This document shows positions 33,273-40,673 of a DNA stretch of 64,000 bases, in pieces. The DNA is from Curtobacterium sp. MCLR17_007. Lineage in GTDB: Bacteria > Actinomycetota > Actinomycetes > Actinomycetales > Microbacteriaceae. The stretch is taken from NCBI RefSeq assembly GCF_003234655.2, contig NZ_CP126271.1:372001-436000 (forward strand). The letters are read 5' to 3'. A model generated the notes under the pieces. The model was given only the letters and a program-made list of their open reading frames with translations. It did not search any database and had not been told where the DNA came from. Numbering within the stretch: position 1 is the stretch's first letter; every line of letters starts with the position of its first letter. A program made the translations under genes and the position numbers.

Positions 33273-33316
33273 GAGCACCGCAGCGCCACCGAGCAGCGCA
33301 GCGCCACCGCGCAGCG
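33273..33316. repeat. Short 18-bp direct repeat
   Basis: GAGCACCGCAGCGCCACC (33273-33290), then GAGCAGCGCAGCGCCACC (33291-33308), then a partial third copy. It fills the gap between the PAP2 gene and the convergent HicB-like gene. Confidence 0.6.
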
Positions 33317-33754
33317 TCACACCGCGTGCAACGACCGCAGGATCCGACGCGCGATGCGCGCCTCCTCGTCCGCTCCCGCGTCGTGCCGCACGGAGCGCAC
33401 GGGCACCCCGAGCACCACGGCGATCTCGGACGGCGCCACCCGCAGGTCCGACAGCTCCTGGACGAGACGGTCCCGCTCGGCCGCGACCGAGTCGTCGACC
33501 ATCCGAGCCGCGTCGCGCAGCTCGCGCGCCCGTGCGGCCGCCTGGCGCACCTGGCCCATCCGTGCGGTCATGTCGGTGTCCCCGAGCTGGTACTCGATGC
33601 AGGGGTCGACGCCGACGAACTCGCGGACCATGGCCCGGTGCTGCACGACGACCTCGTCGAGCCACGAACCGTGGTGCTCGATGCCGGGGTAGTCACGGCA
33701 CCGGAGCACCCACTCGTCGTCGACGAGCCGTGCGGTCGAGGTGATGGTGGTCAC
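33317..33754 (-). CDS. HicB-like N-terminal domain protein with C-terminal helical/HTH part
   Basis: 145 residues, GTG at 33754 with GGAGGT seven bases upstream. Residues 8-50 (WVLRCRDYPGIEHHGSWLDEVVVQHRAMVREFVGV) follow the HicB/UPF0150 pattern of an antitoxin partial RNase-H fold. Residues about 62-145 form helices with a possible HTH (LRVAPSEIAVVLGVPVRSVRH). There is no HicA-type toxin next to it. It may be a solitary regulator, an orphan antitoxin, or an unrelated protein with a similar domain. Confidence 0.7.
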   Translation of the reverse strand: MTTITSTARLVDDEWVLRCRDYPGIEHHGSWLDEVVVQHRAMVREFVGVDPCIEYQLGDTDMTARMGQVRQAAARARELRDAARMVDDSVAAERDRLVQELSDLRVAPSEIAVVLGVPVRSVRHDAGADEEARIARRILRSLHAV

Positions 33755-33926
33755 GCTGACACCTCCGTGGGGTCCTGGTCCTGATCGGCACGCCTGGTGA
33801 GGGCGTCCTCACGACGGTACCCGCACGGCGGCGCGGCAGACTGCTCCCCGGTGTCACCAAAGCGAGGGTCAGACCCGGTCGTCGCGCTGGCGGGAATGCC
33901 ACGACGTGCGCTACGTTGTACTCGTC

Positions 33927-33950
33927 AGTTCGATGCAAACGCATAGAACT
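33927..33950. promoter_or_regulatory. Inverted-repeat operator before LLM monooxygenase
   Basis: AGTTCGATGC (33927-33936) and GCATAGAACT (33941-33950) form arms matching at 9 of 10 positions around AAAC, about 46 bases before the ATG. A region of lower GC (33908-33950) holds the likely promoter (TACGTT or TTGTAC elements). No regulator gene is adjacent, so the binding protein is unknown. The remaining gap 33755-33926 shows no other feature. Confidence 0.55.
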
Positions 33951-33996
33951 CAGTCCGGTGCAGACGCGCGGGACACAGGCGCAGGAGGCGACCACC

Positions 33997-35136
33997 ATGC
34001 AGTTCGGGATCTTCACGGTCAGCGACGTCACGACCGACCCCACGACAGGCACGACGCCGGACGACACCCGACGGGTGCGCGACATCCTGACGATCGCCGA
34101 GCACGCCGACCAGGCCGGCCTCGACGTCTTCGCGACCGGTGAGCACCACAACCCGCCGTTCGTGGCCTCGAGCCCGACGACGATGCTCGGGTACCTGGCC
34201 GGTCGGACGAAGCACATCACGCTGTCGACCAGCACGACGCTCATCACGACGAACGACCCGGTGCGCATCGCCGAGGAGTACGCGATGCTCCAGGTCATCT
34301 CCGACGGCCGCATGGACCTCATGATGGGCCGCGGCAACACCGGCCCGGTCTACCCGTGGTTCGGGCAGGACATCCGACAGGGCGTCAACCTGGCGATCGA
34401 GAACTACGCGCTCGTCCGCCAGCTCTGGGAGAACGAGGTCGTCGACTGGCAGGGCCGCTTCCGCACCCCGCTGCAGGGCTTCACGTCGACGCCGCGCCCG
34501 CTCGACGGTGTCGCGCCCTTCGTCTGGCACGGGTCCATCCGCACGCCGGAGATCGCGGAACAGGCCGCCTACTACGGCGACGGGTTCCTGCACAACAACA
34601 TCTTCTGGCCGATCCAGCACACCGAGCAGATGGTGTCCCTGTACCGCCAGCGGTACGAGCACCACGGCCACGGCAGCGCCGACCAGGCGATCGTCGGGCT
34701 CGGCGGGCAGTTCTTCGCACGGAAGAACTCCCAGGCCGCGAAGGACGAGTTCCGCCCGTACTTCGACAACGCCCCGGTCTACGGCCACGGCCCGACCATG
34801 GAGGACTTCACCGCGCAGACCCCGCTGACGGTCGGCTCCCCGCAGGAGGTCATCGACCGGTACGCCACGATGAAGGACCACGTCGGGCACTACCAGCGCC
34901 AGCTGTTCCTGGTCGACCACGCCGGTCTGCCGCTCAAGACGGTCCTCGAGCAGATCGACATCCTGGCCGAGGACATCGTCCCCGAGCTCCGCAAGATCAA
35001 CGAGGAGGGCCGTCCGGCCCACGTGCCGAGCAACCCGCCGAGCCACGCCGAACGGGTCGCCGCCGCCCGCGCAGCGGGTGCGGTCGGCAGCGACCACGTC
35101 GCCGCCGTCGACGAGTTCACCGGAGCGTCGGTCTGA
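33997..35136 (+). CDS. LLM-class flavin-dependent monooxygenase, CE1758-like
   Basis: 379 residues, ATG at 33997 with GCAGGAGG upstream. A luciferase-like TIM barrel starting MQFGIFTVSDVTTDPTTGTT, with FATGEHHNPPFVASSP (residues about 45-60, flavin/active-site His pair) and MMGRGNTGPVYPWFG at about 108-122. The N-terminal wording matches the CE1758 family (TIGR04036, from memory). That family is usually encoded beside an FMN reductase; none is adjacent here, as a terminator follows. Oxidises an unknown substrate with FMNH2 and O2. Confidence 0.88.
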   Translation: MQFGIFTVSDVTTDPTTGTTPDDTRRVRDILTIAEHADQAGLDVFATGEHHNPPFVASSPTTMLGYLAGRTKHITLSTSTTLITTNDPVRIAEEYAMLQVISDGRMDLMMGRGNTGPVYPWFGQDIRQGVNLAIENYALVRQLWENEVVDWQGRFRTPLQGFTSTPRPLDGVAPFVWHGSIRTPEIAEQAAYYGDGFLHNNIFWPIQHTEQMVSLYRQRYEHHGHGSADQAIVGLGGQFFARKNSQAAKDEFRPYFDNAPVYGHGPTMEDFTAQTPLTVGSPQEVIDRYATMKDHVGHYQRQLFLVDHAGLPLKTVLEQIDILAEDIVPELRKINEEGRPAHVPSNPPSHAERVAAARAAGAVGSDHVAAVDEFTGASV

Positions 35137-35150
35137 TCCGACGACCGTGA

Positions 35151-35196
35151 CGCGACGGGAGGCCCGGTGCCAGCTGGCACCGGGCCTCCCGTCGCG
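35151..35196. terminator. Palindromic terminator (copy 2, 46 bp)
   Basis: The same 36-bp palindrome as at 23.3 kb (35156-35191), here extended by CGCGA/TCGCG into a perfect 46-bp palindrome. It begins 14 bases after the LLM stop. Confidence 0.85.
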
Positions 35197-35229
35197 TCGG
35201 TTGTCACCCACACCGCGCGACATGGGAAG

Positions 35230-35300
35230 CGGAATCGCGCACGGGTGGTCGGACGAACCGCCTACCCACGCGCGATTCGACCTTCTACGCGCGATTCGAC
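35230..35300. repeat. Inverted and direct repeats downstream of SMR genes
   Basis: GAATCGCGCACGGGT (35230-35244) can pair with ACCCACGCGCGATTC (35265-35279) with two mismatches; TACGCGCGATTCGACC is then repeated at 35285-35300. It is a probable terminator for the leftward SMR operon. Confidence 0.5.
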
Positions 35301-35329
35301 CGGGTGGGGCTGGGATTGGGGGAGTGGGG

Positions 35330-35668
35330 TCAGGCGCGGGGCGCCGGCGGGCGCGCCGGCAGCAGCTTCAGCCCGACCACACACCCGACGATCCCCGCGA
35401 TGAAGACCAGGCGGAGCACCGTGACCGGTTCCGCCCCGGTCGCCATCCCCCACAGCACTGTCAGCGCTGCGCCCGTCCCCGTCCACACGGCGTAGGCGGT
35501 GCTGATCGGGATGTGCTTGAGCACGTACGCGAAGGCGACCAGGCTGACCGCGATCGTGACCGCGAAGAGCAGGGTCGGGCGGAGTTCCGTGAACCCGTTG
35601 CTCGCGCCGAGGGCGGTCGCCCACACCGTCTCGAGTGCGGCGCTGACGAACAGCACGACCCAGGCCAC
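35330..35668 (-). CDS. SMR-family (EmrE-like) efflux subunit 2
   Basis: 112 residues, four TM helices, GTG start one base after the upstream SMR stop. The essential Glu of TM1 is in SAALETVWATALGAS; the GTAYAVW-type motif appears as STAYAVWTGTGAALT. It pairs with the preceding SMR protein, as in EbrAB/SugE-type heterodimers, to export cationic compounds or guanidinium using protons. Confidence 0.9.
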   Translation of the reverse strand: MAWVVLFVSAALETVWATALGASNGFTELRPTLLFAVTIAVSLVAFAYVLKHIPISTAYAVWTGTGAALTVLWGMATGAEPVTVLRLVFIAGIVGCVVGLKLLPARPPAPRA

Positions 35669-35669
35669 G

Positions 35670-35984
35670 TCAGCTCACCACCTTGAGGCCGATGACACAG
35701 GCGACGAGCCCGAGCACGAGGCCGATGCGGGCGACGGACGCCGCCTCTTGTCGACGGACCACGGCGACGAGGACCGTCAGCGAGGCGCCGATCCCGACCC
35801 ACACCGCGTAGGCGGTGCCGACCGGGATCGCGGTCATCGCGAACGCCAGGCCGACCATGCTCAGCGCCATGCCGGCGACGAAGACGATCGACGGCACCAC
35901 CTTCTTGAAGCCGTTCGACGCGCCGAGTGCGGTGGCCCACACCGCTTCCAGCACGCCGGACAGGACCAGGACGACCCAGGCCAT
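35670..35984 (-). CDS. SMR-family (EmrE-like) efflux subunit 1
   Basis: 104 residues from ATG at 35984 (AAGGAGG upstream). Four TM helices with Glu in SGVLEAVWATALGASNGF and PVGTAYAVWVGIG. Nearly the same length and motifs as the next gene, so the pair probably forms a heterodimer. Divergent from a TetR regulator; a perfect inverted repeat lies between them. Confidence 0.92.
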   Translation of the reverse strand: MAWVVLVLSGVLEAVWATALGASNGFKKVVPSIVFVAGMALSMVGLAFAMTAIPVGTAYAVWVGIGASLTVLVAVVRRQEAASVARIGLVLGLVACVIGLKVVS

Positions 35985-36014
35985 GACGTTCCTCCTTCGA
36001 TCACGAGCATTCCC

Positions 36015-36070
36015 GCACGACTGTGCGACAACGACCAGACCAGTTCTAGCACGATGTCGCACAGTCGTGC
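36015..36070. promoter_or_regulatory. TetR operator: perfect 16-bp inverted repeat
   Basis: GCACGACTGTGCGACA (36015-36030) and its exact reverse complement TGTCGCACAGTCGTGC (36055-36070) flank a 24-base core CGACCAGACCAGTTCTAGCACGA-like segment. They sit between the SMR ATG (35984) and the TetR GTG (36083), so bound TetR would cover both divergent promoters. Confidence 0.8.
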
Positions 36071-36082
36071 CAGAATGATCGG

Positions 36083-36661
36083 GTGGCTCGCAGCATGGAC
36101 GTCGACGAACGCCGCAGGACCGTGTCCGAGGCGGCCTGTCGGGTGCTCGCGCGGGACGGGCTCGGTGCGCTGAGCGTCCGGAACGTCGCAGCGGAGGCCG
36201 GGCTCGCGCCGAGCACGGTCCGCTACACCTTCCCGACCCAGGCCAGCGTCCGCGAGCACGCCCTCACGCTCGTCTTCGACGGCACCGCCGCCCGGGTGGA
36301 CGCCCTGCCCACCGGCCTCGCCGGCGTCGACTACGCGCACGCGGTGCTCGTCGAGCTGCTGCCCCTCGACGAAGAACGCCGCATCGAGCTCGACGTGTAC
36401 CTGGCACTCGGCACCGCGGCCCTGACGGACACCGAGCTCCGGCCGTTCCACGACCGGGTCGTCGCGGACATGCAGGACCTGTGCGGTCGGGTCCTCCGCG
36501 CGGTCGGGGTGCCGGACGCCGACATGGAGTACGAAGCCTGCCGGCTCCACGCGCTGGTCGACGGCCTCGCGATGCAGGTCGTCCGGCTGCCGCCCGGTGC
36601 CGACACGGGGTGGGCGATCGACCTGCTCGACCGGCACGTCGCCGCGCTCGCCGGACACTGA
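36083..36661 (+). CDS. TetR/AcrR-family repressor
   Basis: 192 residues, GTG start. HTH at about 8-55 (RRTVSEAACRVLARDGLGALSVRNVAAEAGLAPSTVRYTF), followed by an all-helical ligand domain. Divergent from the SMR efflux pair and separated by a 16-bp perfect inverted repeat, so it very likely represses both. The ligand would be the exported cation or drug. The next permease gene starts only 19 bases downstream. Confidence 0.93.
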   Translation: MARSMDVDERRRTVSEAACRVLARDGLGALSVRNVAAEAGLAPSTVRYTFPTQASVREHALTLVFDGTAARVDALPTGLAGVDYAHAVLVELLPLDEERRIELDVYLALGTAALTDTELRPFHDRVVADMQDLCGRVLRAVGVPDADMEYEACRLHALVDGLAMQVVRLPPGADTGWAIDLLDRHVAALAGH

Positions 36662-36680
36662 CGCCGCCTATCCTGTCCCG

Positions 36681-37706
36681 GTGACGACGCGCACCACCAC
36701 CACGCCGCCGCAGCAGCAGCGCAGCCGGACCCTGACCGGCCCCGGGCTCGTGCTGCTCGCCGTCGTCGTGCTGCTCGGCATCCGGCTCGTCACCCCGTCC
36801 GTCGGGAACGCCGGGCTCCCCGACGTGGTGCAGGACTTCCTGACCCTGGCGATCAGCGTCGTCGTCGAGTCCCTGCCGTTCGTGGTGCTCGGCATCGTGC
36901 TGTCGATCGTCGTCGAGGTCTGGGTCCCGCAGGGGGCGCTCGAGCGCGTCCTGCCGAGCAGGCCGATGCCGCGACGCGCAGTGATCTCGCTGATCGGCAT
37001 GCTGTTCCCGGTGTGCGAGTGCGGCAACGTCCCGCTCGCCCGCGGTCTGATGCTCCGCGGGTTCACGCCGGCGGAGGCCGTCACGTTCCTGGTCGCGGCG
37101 CCGATCCTCAACCCGCTCGTGATCGTCAGCACCGCCCAGGCCTTCGGCTGGTCCGGCTGGATCCTGCCCGTCCGCATCGTCGGCGGGTTCGTCGTGGCGA
37201 ACCTGGTCGGGTGGATCGTCGCGGCGCACCGTCGCCCGGCCGACCTGCTGCTCCCCGCGTTCGAGGCCCGGTGCCGCGCCGCGGTCGGCGCCGCGGCACC
37301 GCGGAACCGCTGGCGGGAGAGCGCAGCGCAGTTCGGTGGCGAGACCGCCACGATGATGCCGGCCCTCTTCGTCGGCGCGGGGCTCGCGGCGGCGATCCAG
37401 GTCGCGGTGCCGCGCAGCACCCTCGTCGCGATCGGCAGCAACCCCGTGCTCTCCGTCCTGGCGATGATGCTCCTGGCGATGACGGTGTCGCTGTGCTCGA
37501 ACGTCGACGCGTTCTTCGCGCTGTCGTTCGCCTCGACGTTCCTGCCCGGGGCGATCACGGCGTTCCTCATCATCGGGCCGATCATCGACGTGAAGATGAT
37601 CGCGCTCCTCCGGACGACCTTCCGCACGCGCTTCCTGGTGCTGCTGAGCGTCGTCTGCGTCCTGTTCGCCGCTGCCGTGGGGTTGGTGATGAATGTCCTC
37701 GTCTGA
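36681..37706 (+). CDS. Predicted permease (PF03773/UPF0718 type)
   Basis: 341 residues, eight to ten TM helices, GTG at 36681. The motif FPVCECGNVPLARGLMLRGF at about residue 108 carries the CxCG pair typical of this permease family; a second repeat-like MTVSLCSNVDAFFALSFASTF lies near 270. The family is linked to metals or arsenicals in some organisms, but its role is not settled. It overlaps the TIGR03943-like gene by 14 bases, a pairing seen in many Gram-positive genomes. Confidence 0.85.
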   Translation: MTTRTTTTPPQQQRSRTLTGPGLVLLAVVVLLGIRLVTPSVGNAGLPDVVQDFLTLAISVVVESLPFVVLGIVLSIVVEVWVPQGALERVLPSRPMPRRAVISLIGMLFPVCECGNVPLARGLMLRGFTPAEAVTFLVAAPILNPLVIVSTAQAFGWSGWILPVRIVGGFVVANLVGWIVAAHRRPADLLLPAFEARCRAAVGAAAPRNRWRESAAQFGGETATMMPALFVGAGLAAAIQVAVPRSTLVAIGSNPVLSVLAMMLLAMTVSLCSNVDAFFALSFASTFLPGAITAFLIIGPIIDVKMIALLRTTFRTRFLVLLSVVCVLFAAAVGLVMNVLV

Positions 37707-38571
37707 CACCGGACACCCGTCTGACACCAGACACCCGTCTGGCACGGGACACCCGTCTGACACGGGACACCCGTCCGACACCGAGCACACCCGGCGCGGA
37801 CCGGCCCTGCTGGGCCTCGGGTCCGTGCTGGCCGTCGCCCTCTGCACGCTCTGGCTCGCCGTCGCCGGGCACCTCGACCTGTACATCAACCCGCGGTACT
37901 CGCTGTTCACGGTGGTGCTCGCCGCCGTCGCGGTCCCGGCGTCCGTTGCAGGTCTGCTCGTCGTGGCGCGGGGGGCGGGCCACACCCACGACCACGCGGG
38001 ACCGGACGACGCGTCGCCGCCCCGGGCCGCAGGGGCCTCCCGCGCGACTCGGGCCCTGCTCGGCGGGCTCGCGGCGCTGGCCACGATCGGCGTCACCGCT
38101 GCCATGCTCGTCCTGCCGCCGACGACGCTCTCCGCCCGCACCGCCCAGCAGCGGAGCGTCGACTCCGCCACGCTGTCGAACGCGACGGGCTCGGACACCC
38201 CGGTGTCGCTCCTGGGCAGCGGGTCCGTCGACACGTCGGGCTACGGCGTCAAGGACTGGGCGGCGGTCATCCGGCAGACGACCGACACCAGCTCGCTGGT
38301 CGGCAAGCGGGTGGAGCTGACCGGGTTCGTGGTGCCGAGCCAGGGGGACTCGTTCACCCTGACCCGGTTCGTCATCAGCTGCTGCGCCGTCGACGCACAG
38401 CCCGTCGGACTCGGGGTGTCGACCGACGGCACCGTCCCCGCGGAGAACCGGTGGGTCAGGGTCACCGGTGCCCTGGCGGCCAACCCGGACCAGTCCTCCG
38501 ACGTCCGGATCGTCATCCGTGCCGCCTCGGTCACGACCATCGCGCAGCCGGACGACCCCTATGAGTACTGA
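37693..38571 (+). CDS. TIGR03943-family membrane protein (permease partner)
   Basis: 292 residues. Residues 1-35 are a repeat made of SDTGHP-like units, encoded by five 18-bp DNA repeats. Two TM helices follow (about 38-58 and 70-95), then HTHDH, a third TM, and a C-terminal OB-like domain with KRVELTGFVVP and FVISCCAVDAQPVGLGV, the conserved Cys-Cys site of the family. The His/Asp-rich start and Cys pair suggest metal binding. Acts with the upstream permease (inference from the 14-bp overlap). Confidence 0.83.
   Translation: MSSSDTGHPSDTRHPSGTGHPSDTGHPSDTEHTRRGPALLGLGSVLAVALCTLWLAVAGHLDLYINPRYSLFTVVLAAVAVPASVAGLLVVARGAGHTHDHAGPDDASPPRAAGASRATRALLGGLAALATIGVTAAMLVLPPTTLSARTAQQRSVDSATLSNATGSDTPVSLLGSGSVDTSGYGVKDWAAVIRQTTDTSSLVGKRVELTGFVVPSQGDSFTLTRFVISCCAVDAQPVGLGVSTDGTVPAENRWVRVTGALAANPDQSSDVRIVIRAASVTTIAQPDDPYEY
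37701..37790 (+). repeat. Five 18-bp tandem repeats inside coding sequence
   Basis: Units GTCTGACACCGGACACCC and variants start at 37701, 37719, 37737, 37755 and 37773. They encode SDTGHP, SDTRHP, SGTGHP, SDTGHP and SDTEHT. Being a multiple of three, copy number can change without a frameshift; the first unit overlaps the end of the permease gene. Confidence 0.9.
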
Positions 38572-39961
38572 GCGTCGTCCCGTCGCCACCCGGTTCCGCC
38601 GCCGCTTCGTCGCCGTGGTCCTGGTGCTCGTCGTCGTGGCCGTGCTCGCCGCGGTCGTCGGGTCGCAGCAGGGTCCTCGGCTGAAGGCCGTGTCGTACGA
38701 CGCCTCCGGCATCGTGTCGCGTCCGGCCCAGCGGGTGATCATCACGGCGAACCAGGCCCTGCAGCGCGTCACCGCGAGCGACGTGCGGGTCAGCCCGGCC
38801 GCCGCGCACACCGTGACGTCGAGCGGCAACACGGTCGCGGTCGAGTTCTCCGGGCCGCTCGAGTACGACCGCGACTACACGGTGACGGTGGCGGACGCAC
38901 GGGCACCCGGACAGGCCGCGACGGCGGACCTCCGCGCCACGATCCGCACGGGCAGCACCGACGTCCTCGCGCTGGTCCCGGCGGCCGACGGCGGGGACGA
39001 CCGGATCGTGCGGCGGTCGCTCGACGCGTCGGGTGCGACGACGGTGTACCGCGGCGAGGGCATCACCGGGTACGTCCGGCTCAGCCGCGCGCTGGTCGTG
39101 ATGCGGGACAGCGCCGTCGGTGACTCCCGGATCGACATCGTGCCGCTGCGGAACGGCGTCGAGGACCGGGACGCCCCCGTCGAGCACCTCACGATGCCGA
39201 GCAGCCGCGGGTCGGCGTCGGCGCTGCACGCGTCGGACGACGGCGCCTCGTTCGGGTTCCAGTACGCCGACACCGCGACCGGGCAGTCCCGCGACGTCGG
39301 GCTGTACGTCGTCGACATGACGGGGACGCACCTGCCGCAGCCGATCGCGGCCGACGGCAAGCCGACCACGGGTGCCGTGCCGATGACCGTGACCCAGTGG
39401 GCGTACGTCCCACGCACCGAGAGCGCTCTGGTGCGGACGGGCAGCGACGAGCTGTTCCTCGTCGACATGAGCGGGCGGGTCGACGCCGTCCGGCTCGGCT
39501 CGGCGACCTACCTGCACGGCTTCGTCGGCACGGGCACCACCGCGGTGGTCGAGTCGGGGACCGGCATCCAGCGAGTCGACCTGACGGACGGCAAGCGGAC
39601 GGCGATCACCGCGCCGGCGGGCAGCACCGACGCGGCGTACCTCGGTCGCATCGCCCAGCTGACGGACGAGACGTACCTGCGCACGGTGGGCTCGGTCCGC
39701 TCGGACGGCACGATCGCCAGCCGCATCGTGCGCGTCGACGGCGCCAGGGCCTCCCGGCTGCCCGTCTCGATCCCGGACGACGCGACCCTGACGGCGGTCT
39801 GCCCGTCCCCGAACGGCGAGTTCGTCGCGCTTGAGACGAAGTCGAGCGGCGCGTCGCTGGTCAGCGTGGTCGACGCGACGAGCGGGGCCCTCGAGGCGTC
39901 CCTCGCCGGCGAGGACGTCGACTGGTGCGGAGCCCTGCCGAGCGGCGACGAGGTCGGCTAG
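38561..39961 (+). CDS. Membrane-anchored Ig-like plus propeller-like surface protein
   Basis: 466 residues; ATG at 38561 overlaps the previous stop by 11 bases. One N-terminal TM anchor (VAVVLVLVVVAVLAAVVGS, residues 17-35), then an SbsA-like Ig domain (about 40-125: ISRPAQ..ITANQAL..VSPAAAHTV..FSGPLEYDRDYTVTV), then a long beta-rich part with repeated 'VDMTGTHLP/VDMSGRVDA/VDLTDGKRT' strands suggesting a beta-propeller. No catalytic motif was seen. Probably an outside-facing binding or scaffold protein that works with the two preceding membrane proteins (inference from operon). Confidence 0.75.
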   Translation: MSTERRPVATRFRRRFVAVVLVLVVVAVLAAVVGSQQGPRLKAVSYDASGIVSRPAQRVIITANQALQRVTASDVRVSPAAAHTVTSSGNTVAVEFSGPLEYDRDYTVTVADARAPGQAATADLRATIRTGSTDVLALVPAADGGDDRIVRRSLDASGATTVYRGEGITGYVRLSRALVVMRDSAVGDSRIDIVPLRNGVEDRDAPVEHLTMPSSRGSASALHASDDGASFGFQYADTATGQSRDVGLYVVDMTGTHLPQPIAADGKPTTGAVPMTVTQWAYVPRTESALVRTGSDELFLVDMSGRVDAVRLGSATYLHGFVGTGTTAVVESGTGIQRVDLTDGKRTAITAPAGSTDAAYLGRIAQLTDETYLRTVGSVRSDGTIASRIVRVDGARASRLPVSIPDDATLTAVCPSPNGEFVALETKSSGASLVSVVDATSGALEASLAGEDVDWCGALPSGDEVG

Positions 39962-39971
39962 CGTCGGAGGC

Positions 39972-40592
39972 GTGCATCAGGCCTTCGTGGAGCGGTGGGT
40001 GACGGGGTGGGCGCGGTCGCGGACCATGCCCGTCCAGCGGGACGGCGAGGGCTGGCGTGTCGTCGTCGGCGCCGAGACACGGCACGAGGAGTTCGTCGTC
40101 GCGGAACCCACGCCGACCGAGGCGGTCCGGCTCGCACGCGCGGTCGAGCCGCGCTTCACCAGCTGGCTGACCGTCGTGGGCGGGATCGAGCCGCAGGCGC
40201 TCGCCGCGTTCGCTCGGCTGGACCGCGTCGCCCGCGTCGAGACCGTCATGGAGGCCCGGCTCGCGTCCGTCCCGCTGCCGTCGGACCTGCTCGTGGAACC
40301 GTCCTCGGCGGGTGACGTCGCACACGTCCGCGTGCTGGTCGACGGGGCGGTCGCCGCGCGCGGACAGGTCGCCGTCGTGGGGCGCGACGCGGTGTTCGAC
40401 AAGATCGAGACGGACCCGGCGTTCCGACGACGGGGCCTCGGACGGCGCGTCGTCGACGGGCTCACCGCGTGGTCCGTCTCCCAGGGCGCGGACGTCGGGC
40501 TGCTGCTCGCGTCGGAGCAGGGCCGCGCACTGTACCGGTCGGCGGGGTGGCGGGACGTGGCCCCCGCCGTCACCTTCCGCGGCTTCCCCTGA
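39972..40592 (+). CDS. GNAT-family acetyltransferase
   Basis: 206 residues, GTG start ten bases after the preceding stop. The N-terminal half is non-catalytic (WRVVVGAETRHEEFV..). The C-terminal half has the acetyl-CoA motif DPAFRRRGLGRRVVDGL and the final ALYRSAGWRDV strand. Last gene of a plus-strand run that starts at 36083 and ends in the 36-bp palindrome. Substrate unknown. Confidence 0.83.
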   Translation: MHQAFVERWVTGWARSRTMPVQRDGEGWRVVVGAETRHEEFVVAEPTPTEAVRLARAVEPRFTSWLTVVGGIEPQALAAFARLDRVARVETVMEARLASVPLPSDLLVEPSSAGDVAHVRVLVDGAVAARGQVAVVGRDAVFDKIETDPAFRRRGLGRRVVDGLTAWSVSQGADVGLLLASEQGRALYRSAGWRDVAPAVTFRGFP

Positions 40593-40606
40593 CGACCACG
40601 GACACA

Positions 40607-40642
40607 CGGGAGGCCCGGTGCCAGCTGGCACCGGGCCTCCCG
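40607..40642. terminator. 36-bp perfect palindrome terminator (copy 3)
   Basis: Base-for-base the same palindrome as at 23308-23343 and 35156-35191. It lies between the convergent GNAT and alcohol dehydrogenase genes and can stop both. Confidence 0.85.
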
Positions 40643-40673
40643 TTTCCGTCGCAGGAGCGACGCGGAGCGGTCG

